Shown piece by piece: positions 21,601 to 25,290 of a DNA stretch of 25,290 nucleotides. Positions within the stretch are counted from its first letter, which is position 1; each line of letters begins with the position of its first letter. A model generated the notes under the pieces. It was not told the DNA's origin, made no database searches, and was given only the letters and a program-made list of their open reading frames with translations. The stretch covers positions 226,084-251,373 of the forward strand of contig NW_014577400.1 of NCBI RefSeq assembly GCF_000485595.1, in the 5' to 3' direction. The stretch is from Priapulus caudatus (taxonomy: Eukaryota > Priapulida > Priapulimorpha > Priapulimorphida > Priapulidae). A program made the position numbers and the translations under genes.

Positions 21601-24140
21601 AGGAGCGCGGGGGGCGGCGGCCGACCAGGGGGCGCTGTCTTACGTCGTCGCGGCGTGCTCTCCTGCGAACCGGCCCCGGAAGAAGACGCAGGACTCGCGC
21701 ACTTCCCCGTGGAGGAGAGAGGGAGACTGCCTCTCCCCGGCTCCTCGCGCGGCAATGAGGGGAGAGGTGGCGTCGCACTGTCACGCCCCGCATTAGCGTG
21801 GTGATCGGGGCATCTCGCTGCCTCGTCCATGATCATGCGTCGAATTCCGTCGTCGACCGATTCTAGGGAATCTCGCGAGCGATCGGCCGCGCCTCGCGGT
21901 GGCGCCACCGTTGCGTTCGGCAGCGGCGGACGCGGAGGCTTCTGCGATGACCCGCCCCCGCCACTCCCGTCGGCTCTGCGGATCCCCGAACGAGATTCCC
22001 CTTCCTGAGGATCAAATCTACCGTCTGGTGCATCGGACGGGCGCGTGGGGAGGTCGGGAGCGCCGCCAGAGGGCGCCACACCGGCGACGATCAGTCCGAG
22101 GATTTCGGACAGCCGCTCGGTGATGCTGGGGGTCGACGTGAAGGTCGCGTCGGACACCGTCGTCAGGTTGCTGTTAGAGAGGCTCATGTCGGACGCGAGG
22201 TGGGAGACCGCTGCGGCTGCTGCTGCTGCCGCACTCTCCCCTCGCGCCGCCCCCGCCCCCGCGCTCTCCCTCCGAACCGCCGCCCCTGCGCTCTCTCTCC
22301 ACGCTGCCGCCCCTGCGCTCTCTCGCCGCACTGCCGCCGCCGCACTCTCCCGCCGCACCGCTGTCTCTGCCGCACTCTCCCGCCGCACCGCTGCTGTCAT
22401 TGCAGCGCGTCCGCCCGGCTCTGCGTCGACCTCGCTGCGTCGCCGTACGACCTCTCGCGACCTCAGCGGAGTGCTGCTGTCGACGGGACCCCCCGCCACC
22501 GCCGCTCCGCCTGGCCTCCGTCGCCGCGGCGGACTCTCCTCGTCGATGGAGACGGCGCGCGGACGTCCGGGGTCGGAGGGAGGCGCGCGATCGAGGGAGG
22601 AGGGCGGCGCGTCGGGGGAGAACCCCGCAGACGCCGCCACGCCGTACGGGTACACGACGATGCAGGGCGGAGGAAACCCCGCTCCCGCCGCCGCCGGAGG
22701 AGAGAAGGGGAAGGGCGGTGGGTGCATCGCCGTCCCTGCCGCTGGAGAGAAGGAGAATGGCGGTGCAGCAGCAGCGGCAAGCGGTCCCCACGCAGTGGCA
22801 GCAGCTTCGCGGGCCGTCTGTGTGGCTCTCGATTCCGACGCGTACGACGACGACGTGTCGAGACTAGCGGGCGAGATGCGGTGCGGATGGACGGAGGCGG
22901 CGTGGCTGCGCGCGGACGCACCCGGCGGCGGGGACTCGAAGTGAGTGTTCAGGTCGCTGGAGTGCAGGGTGGAGAAGGCGAGGCTCGCGTTGTTCATGTC
23001 CGCTCCGAAGGCGGCAGCGGGCGGCGCGAACATACCGCGTGGGATCGCAGGCTCTGCCGGTCGCTCGTCGTGCTGAGAAAACACAAGTTGTTGATTTAGC
23101 AGCGTCATTCTTAGCAGATTCATTTTCATGCTATACAAATATGGATGTCTTTGAGTTTGACTATTATTATCACCCAGCATAGAACATTGTCGAAATAACA
23201 TTCATAAATGTCTATTTGTTACTTTAATTATTAAACAGTTCCTCATTTGATGATTACTTATAAATCATGTAAAATATATATATATATATATATGTATAAT
23301 ACTATATATATAGATGTTTGCTCACAGCTGTTTGTTGCTCGTAGTAAGCCTTCAATTTCTCTATCCACTTTGGATACAAGCATTCCAACTGTTCCTCATA
23401 CTGCTTCTGTAAATGAGATAATTATTTCACATGACATAGAGTTCTGATTGATATCGCGAGTGTCACATCTATATAATCAGGAGTAGATAATAGAATTATT
23501 ACCTACTATTATCTACTCCTGATATAATGTTATACATTAATAAACAAAACAATGGTAGTACCCAATCGATTCTCTCGCTCTCTCTCTCTCTTTCACCAAT
23601 ATTGTAGATTCAGATCGCTGTGATGCACCTTACAATTTATATTTAACACTATTAAGACTTTTTCTCCATGACCACGAAAACTGTCTTCAGTACATGTACT
23701 TTGTATTTGAATTACATTCAATAAATATTTAATAATCAAATAAATTTTAATACATAAATATGCATCCACATGCGACCTTTGACGTTTGCGCACAACCTTT
23801 GATGCCCGCACGCAATCTTTGCACCCGCGCGACCTTTGACGCCGCGCCACGACCTTTGATGCTTCCACCTTTGATGTCCGCGCGCAACCTATAACGCCCG
23901 CGCGTGACCTTTGACGCCCGTGCGCGACCTTTGATGCCCGACCTTTGATGCTTCCGCGCGTGACCTTTGACCCGTACCTTCAGCAGACGTAGACGGTCGG
24001 TTCGCGCGGCAAGCACGTTTAGCTCGGACTCGACTCGGTCGAAATCCCGCAGCAGCTGCTCGTTGTAGGCGCGACTCTTTCTCTCATCGTCGCACAGCTT
24101 GTTCCAGTACGCACGCAGCTTCTCTGCTCTCAACTTTGCA
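12473..24140 (-). CDS. KIZ: Kizuna-like centrosomal protein, multi-exon gene (5' end missing)
   Basis: Ten coding exons were joined by splice signals and phase: 24140-23978, 23406-23326, 23072-20872, 20249-19959, 19159-18998, 18435-18285, exon g (found only on the plus strand at 14423-14570), 14257-14081, 13727-13571 and 12614-12473. Every junction is phase-compatible, which is strong evidence for one gene of about 1,220 codons. The first exon resembles, from memory, the conserved N-terminal coiled coil of vertebrate Kizuna (pattern KL..Y...C..E+K...N...L..F.RV). In vertebrates Kizuna sits at the centrosome, is phosphorylated by PLK1 and stabilises spindle poles; human KIZ is a retinal-dystrophy gene. 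The protein would be longer than human KIZ (about 670 residues), mainly because of the large disordered exon c. The start codon and first exon are not visible. The gene is confident, the Kizuna name moderately so; the main alternative is another coiled-coil centrosomal protein. The part around exon g is disrupted by a probable assembly error. Confidence 0.7.
13358..13467. mobile_element. Short MITE with TAC-GTATTTACTCG ends
   Basis: About 110 bases with inverted ends TACTGTATTTACTCGCGTAC and CACGAGTAAATACGGTA, and an inner repeat of GCGACTTATACACGA. Elements with GTATTTACTCGNGTATAAGTC ends are common across animal genomes. It sits in the intron between exons i and j. The degraded inverted duplicate includes a copy at about 17700-17815. 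Confidence 0.6.
13571..13727 (-). CDS. KIZ: KIZ-like exon i: acidic exon
   Basis: A 157-base exon with acceptor GATATTTCAG and donor CAGA|GTACGT (13570). It is joined in phase to exon h (making a Lys codon) and to exon j (making an Asp codon). It encodes TLAYQSMLGGRDSRSRSK, then SGVDGDADDDDDGDDIEN, then MLMPTMLSP. Reading on without splicing gives a stop 20 bases past the donor, so a short isoform ending here is possible but less likely given the strong donor and the phase match. A longer ORF in another frame here (75 codons) is a shadow. A degraded plus-strand copy is at about 17425-17600. Confidence 0.7.
14081..14257 (-). CDS. KIZ: KIZ-like exon h: poly-Glu acidic exon
   Basis: A 177-base exon with acceptor TTTATCTCAG and the strong donor A|GTGAGT (14080). 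The first two bases complete a Gly codon with the final G of exon g. It encodes GPVQVNGQPPTAEVPNSANE, an uninterrupted Glu/Asp tract of about 17 residues, then SREDSFFDSSPPLVDNTPLS. The tract is a GAG/GAT repeat on the minus strand and could vary in length. It includes a Ser-Ser-Pro and a Thr-Pro site. A noisy inverted copy is at about 16848-17048. Confidence 0.7.
14345..14446 (+). repeat. 56-bp tandem duplication of splice acceptor and exon g start
   Basis: Two units, each with TTATCTGTAGC, ATTTC-CTGCAG, then GGCGGTTGTCTTGCTGGAGG. The acceptor AG falls at 14366 and at 14422. Only the second gives an open frame, since 56 is not a multiple of three. At least three more units, degraded, appear at 15888-16130, so the true array may be longer than assembled here. 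Confidence 0.75.
14423..14570 (+). CDS. KIZ: KIZ-like exon g, in inverted orientation
   Basis: A 148-base exon with acceptor TTTCGCTGCAG (ending 14422) and donor CCCG|GTGAGA (14571). It starts in phase 0 and ends with one base, exactly what is needed between exon f (ends phase 0) and exon h (starts with the last two bases of a codon). It encodes AVVLLEGALRRSEEEM, then TEVVSSVTLPSPPPTLENK, then TPVGERLEELQLRP. All other exons of the gene are on the minus strand. The simplest reading is that the block 14333-15046 is misoriented in this assembly. A second acceptor 56 bases upstream (ending 14366) would shift the frame to a stop. Confidence 0.65.
14583..14738. repeat. 22-bp minisatellite right after exon g
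   Basis: Seven units at an exact 22-base spacing (CCCTCTAC at 14591, 14613, 14635, 14657, 14679, 14701 and 14723). The consensus contains GGCGGCGCCCTCTACATT. The array starts about 12 bases after the exon g donor. A noisy second copy is at about 16310-16450. Confidence 0.9.
15047..15071. other. Assembly gap of 25 Ns
   Basis: Exactly 25 unknown bases. A fixed 25-N spacer is, to my knowledge, what some long-read gap-closing software leaves when a gap is overfilled. It stands at the right edge of the misoriented exon-g block and just before the indel-rich duplicate, so it marks an unresolved join. Confidence 0.95.
15082..15122. mobile_element. Palindromic mini-element 2 (41 bp)
   Basis: Arms of 19 bases, CAGGAGTAAGATAATATAG, around a 3-base centre, perfectly paired. 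Flanked by ATAATAT on both sides (15075-15081 and 15123-15129). It lies 11 bases after the N gap. Confidence 0.75.
15395..15530. repeat. 28-bp tandem repeat GTGAATTTAAATATAACATT
   Basis: Three close units (CAACGATGTGAATTTAAATA) plus diverged ones out to 15530. It lies in the duplicated intron segment upstream of the exon g copies; a diverged copy with AAAATAACATTCAACG is at 15768. Confidence 0.8.
15625..15720 (+). pseudogene. Partial extra copy of exon g start
   Basis: GTATTTCGCTGCAGGCGGTTG is repeated here (one base different further in), with the acceptor and about 60 bases like exon g up to GATATGACCGAGTCAA; the similarity then ends. One base is missing after the Leu-Glu codons, which puts a TGA in frame. 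The flanks (from about 15341 and again from about 15755, TTTCAACTA-GCG) are also duplicated, so intron plus exon start have been tandemly copied. Confidence 0.5.
15930..16770 (+). repeat. Indel-rich direct copy of 14333-15046 (contains broken exon g)
   Basis: Follows 14333-15046 in order: repeated acceptor segment, exon g, GGCGGCGCCCTCTAC minisatellite, a shared AATTACATTAATTATCTGCA stretch, then the long AT tract. It is full of one-base insertions and deletions, and at about 840 against 714 bases it is longer than the clean copy. The exon g copy at about 16115-16272 is frameshifted. Insertion-dominated noise resembles uncorrected single-molecule reads more than mutation. Confidence 0.75.
16771..18178 (-). 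repeat. Indel-rich inverted copy of about 13030-14332 (broken exons h and i)
   Basis: Matches the reverse complement of 14332 down to about 13030: exon h (about 16848-17048), the intron, exon i (about 17425-17600), the small element with GTATTTACTCG ends, and the flanking intron to GCAGAATATT (about 18155). It is about 1,408 bases against 1,300 in the clean arm, with scattered single-base indels that break both exons. Exons g, h and i appear here in gene order on the plus strand, opposite to exons a-f. Match stops near 18178. Confidence 0.75.
18187..18208. repeat. 22-bp perfect palindrome
   Basis: GGGCAGTTGTC followed directly by its reverse complement, centred on GTCGAC. It lies about 10 bases right of where the inverted indel-rich copy stops matching. 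Confidence 0.85.
18285..18435 (-). CDS. KIZ: KIZ-like exon f: helical C-terminal region
   Basis: A 151-base exon with acceptor TCGTTTGCAG and donor AAG|GTACGT. It starts in phase 2 (completing an Arg codon with exon e) and ends in phase 0. It encodes AYVDAADLGVWDRLYSHF, LQLLKCGAMEPHEIACVF and AGSLIDEDSPSADK, a Leu- and aromatic-rich, helix-prone segment. Exons d to f together look like one small helical domain. Its phase-0 end is matched by exon g, which is only found on the plus strand further left, so the downstream splice partner is separated from it by the disturbed region. Confidence 0.7.
18652..18765. repeat. CTGC tetranucleotide repeat
   Basis: GCCTGCCTGCCGGCCTGCC-type repeats, with a 12-base higher-order unit. 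Located in the intron between exons e and f. Makes Leu-Pro-Ala-Cys frames on one strand and Gly-Arg frames on the other; neither is a gene. Confidence 0.92.
18998..19159 (-). CDS. KIZ: KIZ-like exon e: helical C-terminal region
   Basis: A 162-base exon with acceptor TGTTCGTAG and donor GAG|GTGAGTG. Phase 2 at both ends matches exons d and f. The product runs from WLDTRQGEAIDVTLSSMV through EASLPFLVRSLEGRCLLP to FEADIELFTELDV. The regular hydrophobic spacing suggests amphipathic helices and, unlike exon c, no low complexity. I do not recognise a named domain. The intron upstream (to exon d) contains the 448-bp transposon-like element at 19256-19703. Confidence 0.7.
19256..19703. mobile_element. 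Non-autonomous DNA transposon with AGCTGGGTTTACA ends
   Basis: Terminal inverted repeats AGCTGGGTTTACACTAT at the left and ATAATGTAAACCCAGCT at the right, 448 bases, with no coding capacity. It lies in the intron between exons d and e. Flanking TT/TTA could be a short target duplication, which would suit a PIF/Harbinger-like origin, but that is unsure. A 28-base direct repeat (with ACTCAAATACGGACTT) flanks the element at 19206-19233 and 19719-19746. Confidence 0.65.
19959..20249 (-). CDS. KIZ: KIZ-like exon d: acidic exon with 11-residue tandem repeat
   Basis: A 291-base exon after acceptor CACGTTGCAG, ending at donor GC|GTACGT (19958). It begins with the last base of a codon split with exon c and ends with two bases of a codon completed by exon e. 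It encodes ILIEEEQQLAAVDETI, then near-identical EWQEKESTADA units (33-bp tandem repeat, 20115-20200), then a region that looks folded, SSWDDYFALLQYIQEELMS to HADVTSLLA. The aromatic/Leu pattern in the second half suggests the start of a helical C-terminal domain continued in exons e and f. The alternative donor one codon downstream would break the phase with exon e. Confidence 0.75.
20115..20200 (-). repeat. 33-bp in-frame tandem repeat in exon d
   Basis: GATTCCTTCTCCTGCCACTC recurs at 20115, 20148 and 20181. Units are nearly identical and preserve the frame, encoding EWQEKESTADA-type repeats. High identity suggests recent expansion. Confidence 0.9.
20580..20617. mobile_element. Palindromic mini-element 3 (38 bp)
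   Basis: CAGGAGTGTATAATA at the left pairs with TATTATACACTCCTG at the right, with TAGATCTC in the centre. The flanks are a perfect ATGCGAT duplication (20573-20579 and 20618-20624), which is not AT-biased and so is the most convincing target duplication in the family. It is in the intron between exons c and d. Confidence 0.8.
20872..23072 (-). CDS. KIZ: KIZ-like exon c: giant disordered Pro/Ser/Arg-rich exon
   Basis: A 2,201-base exon of 733 codons plus two bases. The acceptor is TTTTCTCAG (ending 23073) and the donor is AAAG|GTACGC (20871). The ORF is open further upstream to an ATG at 23201, but that part is intronic if the acceptor is used. It opens HDERPAEPAIPRGMF, followed by Ala/Pro-rich segments and an in-frame repeat of VRRESAAAA-type units at about 22388-22232. 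It has several Ser-Thr-Pro motifs (Thr codons near 22472, 22133 and 21656) and proline-rich SH3-ligand-like motifs (KPPRPPLP, RKPSRPPPPR, RPPVPTPRRK), and ends in Ser/Glu-rich sequence. No folded domain is seen. GC content is very high compared with the flanking introns, which creates long spurious ORFs on the other strand. Such disorder fits a kinase-regulated centrosomal scaffold. Confidence 0.75.
21624..21639 (+). promoter_or_regulatory. CTCF-core-like motif inside exon c
   Basis: ACCAGGGGGCGCTGTC resembles the known CTCF core (CCA-NAGRKGGCGC). A second good match, CCGCCAGAGGGCGCCACA, is at 22063-22080 on the same strand, and a reverse-strand one is at about 3314-3328 (CACAGCGCCCCCTAA). 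All could be chance in GC-rich sequence. Confidence 0.25.
22232..22388 (-). repeat. In-frame Arg-Arg-Glu-Ser-Ala repeats in exon c
   Basis: Seven units of 8-10 residues of type VRRESAAAA / WRESAGAA, ending in a poly-Ala run. The bases are GC-rich and repeat with the codon frame kept. Basic-acidic units with a Ser could be kinase sites (R-R-x-S type). Confidence 0.8.
23273..23313. repeat. TA microsatellite
   Basis: An AT/TATA run just downstream of exon b on the minus strand. Similar tracts are at 14965-15046 and 16683-16770. Confidence 0.85.
23326..23406 (-). CDS. KIZ: KIZ-like exon b: short coiled-coil continuation
   Basis: An 81-base exon of 27 codons, phase 0 at both ends, with acceptor CATTTACAG and donor GTGAGC. 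The product starts KQYEEQLECLY and ends AYYEQQTA, rich in Glu, Gln, Lys and Tyr, continuing the helical region of exon a. Its KxYEEQ start parallels the LEYEAQ stretch that follows the coiled coil in vertebrate Kizuna, which I recall and could not align. It was missed by simple ORF reading because it is short and has no Met. Confidence 0.65.
23478..23521. mobile_element. Palindromic mini-element 4 (44 bp)
   Basis: CAGGAGTAGATAATAG at the left pairs with CTATTATCTACTCCTG at the right. Flanked by ATATAAT on both sides (23471-23477 and 23522-23528). It is in the intron between exons a and b. Confidence 0.75.
23774..23975 (-). repeat. Minisatellite of CAAAGGTC units at an intron start
   Basis: About eleven units of variable spacing (16-30 bases) with the core ATCAAAGGTCGCG or GTCAAAGGTCACG on the minus strand; one is degenerate. 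It begins 3 bases past the GTAC of the exon a donor, where the minus strand reads GGGTCAAAGGTCA (23973-23961). The core resembles nuclear-receptor half-sites. No coding sense is seen; the long open frame through it is only a consequence of the repeat. Confidence 0.85.
23978..24140 (-). CDS. KIZ: KIZ-like exon a: N-terminal coiled coil
   Basis: The exon is preceded by TATCTTACAG (24150-24141) and followed by the donor GTACGG (23977-23972). It begins with one base of a split codon, then encodes 54 residues running from AKLRAEKLRAY to DRLRLLK, with no Met required. The heptad-like Leu spacing and charge pattern indicate a coiled coil. Key similarity to human Kizuna: KLRAYWNKLCDDERKS against KL-Y---C-SEKK, followed by N--LL-DFDRVES. 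This exon is the basis for the Kizuna assignment. It ends in phase 0, matching exon b. The intron that follows begins at once with a minisatellite of CAAAGGTC units. Confidence 0.75.
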
Positions 24141-24432
24141 CTGTAAGATAAGATAAGACATAACAGTTTTATTTATCGCTTTCAACATTAGTAATTACAG
24201 GGATTTTAACAAAAATAAATGAGCAATACAGTGAAGGGATGACGAAAAGACCATACGGTCATCCAGTCTGGGTCTATGTACTACAGCTATGTTGTTAATA
24301 TCGTTAATTAAGAATTTTTGCCTTTACAGCCTGTAAACAGAAAAACAAAAATGACACAGAAAGGGTGGCATTTGTCCTCTAATTTTTCACTTGTCATGTT
24401 TTTGTCCCATGTTTTTACCGTCGAGCCATCTT

Positions 24433-24872
24433 TTTACCTCCGCCAAGAAGGTTGTTTTCGCCCCTGTTAGTTTGTTGGTTGGTTTGTTGGTTTGTCGGTC
24501 AACAGGATATCTCAAAATGTTACGGACGGATTTTGATGAAATTTTTTGGATGAGTTGGTCTTGGGCCAACAACCAATCGATGAGATTTTGGTGGCGATCC
24601 GGATCTGTGCAGAAATGGGTCCATGAATTTTTTGAAGGATTTCTCATCATTGATGGTAGTGTAGCTGTTTACTCTCTAACCGCTTCGCTTCGTTTCGCTT
24701 TCTCTCTCTCGATCGATAGCTATATATAGATATATGTGCCGTGCATGCTGTCAATGCAGAGTCAAACAACTATAGTTATAGAGAGAACAATAGTCGTAGA
24801 ACAACGATATTGGGAATTTTGATGTACCAGCAAAATGGGGGACTGTTACGCTGTGGCGGAGGTTTGCTATCT
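24433..24872. mobile_element. Element with ACCTCCGCCA ends, copy 2
   Basis: TTACCTCCGCCAAGAAGG at the left, with runs of GTTTGTTGGTTGGTTTG, ACGGACGGATTTTGATGAAA and GGTGGCGATCCGGATCTG, a body I recognise as a very widespread metazoan repeat. The end is TGTGGCGGAGGTTTGCTAT. Flanking CGAGCCATCTTTTT occurs on both sides (24422 and 24907). Translated fragments (about 112 residues) are repeat-derived, not a gene. Confidence 0.6.
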
Positions 24873-25159
24873 CCGATTGCTCTTGTTGCCGCATGTTTTC
24901 AATATCGAGCCATCTTTTTGCCCTCAATTTTCCCACTAGATATACTACTCTTGTATTGGGTTACAATATTGTGAAATTGTATCTACCCTGGCAGTACCCA
25001 CGATAATCATATTCATGAATCTAGTCATTATCAGATTACATCATGATCTATTGATCATTGATTGATTACGCAGTAAAACGGTTATCTTTCATAACCTTTG
25101 CCTTTGGATTGTCAAACTTGTTTATTTTGTTATTAGAGTATTGCTGAGTATAGTACTAT

Positions 25160-25290
25160 AGCCCGTGTACAGTTGCCGCAGCAGGCCCGTAGCCAGCTTT
25201 ATATTGGGGGGGGGGGTTCGTTTTTCAATGTTGGCAATTTGCTCGGCAGGGGCGTGTACAGGATTTGTACCAGGGGGAGGGGGTCTAACC
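25160..25290. repeat. Edge of an interspersed repeat with a G-run
   Basis: GGCCCGTAGCCAGCTTTATA followed by a run of eleven G, then GGGGCGTGTACAGGATTTG. The CCCGTAGCCAG-plus-G-run arrangement is familiar from dispersed invertebrate repeats. It is cut by the window end. Confidence 0.4.

Noticed and set aside
22045-23099. Two plus-strand ORFs of 299 codons opposite exon c
   Set aside because: They are Ala/Arg/Pro-rich low-complexity translations of the GC-rich opposite strand of a well-supported coding exon, with no splice partners or family similarity.
23073-23201. ATG at 23201 as the gene start
   Set aside because: The exon c acceptor (TTTTCTCAG) joins in phase with exons b and a, which have coiled-coil content similar to Kizuna; the ORF extension to 23201 has intron-like composition.
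24391-24729. 112-codon ORF with a Trp-rich stretch
   Set aside because: It lies in a widespread dispersed metazoan repeat between ACCTCCGCCA ends; the frame is open because of the repeat consensus, not because of a gene.

Overview
This is a piece of an animal nuclear genome, most likely a non-model, probably marine, invertebrate. The grounds are spliced genes with GT-AG introns, many short non-autonomous DNA transposons, abundant micro- and minisatellites, and interspersed repeats of types I associate with mollusc-, amphioxus- or cnidarian-like genomes. It is not bacterial. The species cannot be named from the sequence.

Only one gene is well supported. It lies on the minus strand from 24140 down to 12473. 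I assembled ten coding exons (a to j) by hand from splice sites, and all reading phases agree at every junction (about 1,220 codons, 5' end missing). The first visible exon resembles the N-terminal coiled coil of Kizuna (KIZ/PLK1S1), a centrosomal substrate of Polo-like kinase 1. The 2.2-kb exon c is disordered, rich in Pro, Ser and Arg, and carries Ser-Thr-Pro sites of the Polo-box-binding type. The last exons are highly acidic, and the protein ends in an acidic aromatic tail before a TAG stop.

The middle of this gene is not intact in the window. Exon g (14423-14570) fits by phase between f and h but lies on the plus strand. A 25-N gap at 15047-15071 is followed by an indel-rich second copy (about 15930-18178) of exon g, then of exons h and i, also on the plus strand. 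This copy is about 8-15% longer than the clean one and frameshifted. I read this as a gap-filling or misorientation error made with uncorrected long reads, though a real decayed inverted duplication is possible.

The left half (1-12000) has no recognisable gene. It holds minisatellites (12-13, 39 and 17 bp periods), a 0.4-kb CAG/CAT array, two hAT-type MITEs with 8-bp target duplications, a Mutator-like MITE nested in a larger inverted-repeat element, and other element remnants. A GC-rich stretch at 8120-8960 has one weak candidate first exon.

The most novel-looking signal is a family of four tiny palindromic insertions (38-75 bp) ending in CAGGAGT and flanked by 7-bp target duplications, at 5351, 15082, 20580 and 23478. 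Other notable points are an array of nuclear-receptor-like half-sites starting 3 bases inside an intron (23774-23973), and a tandemly repeated splice acceptor at exon g.
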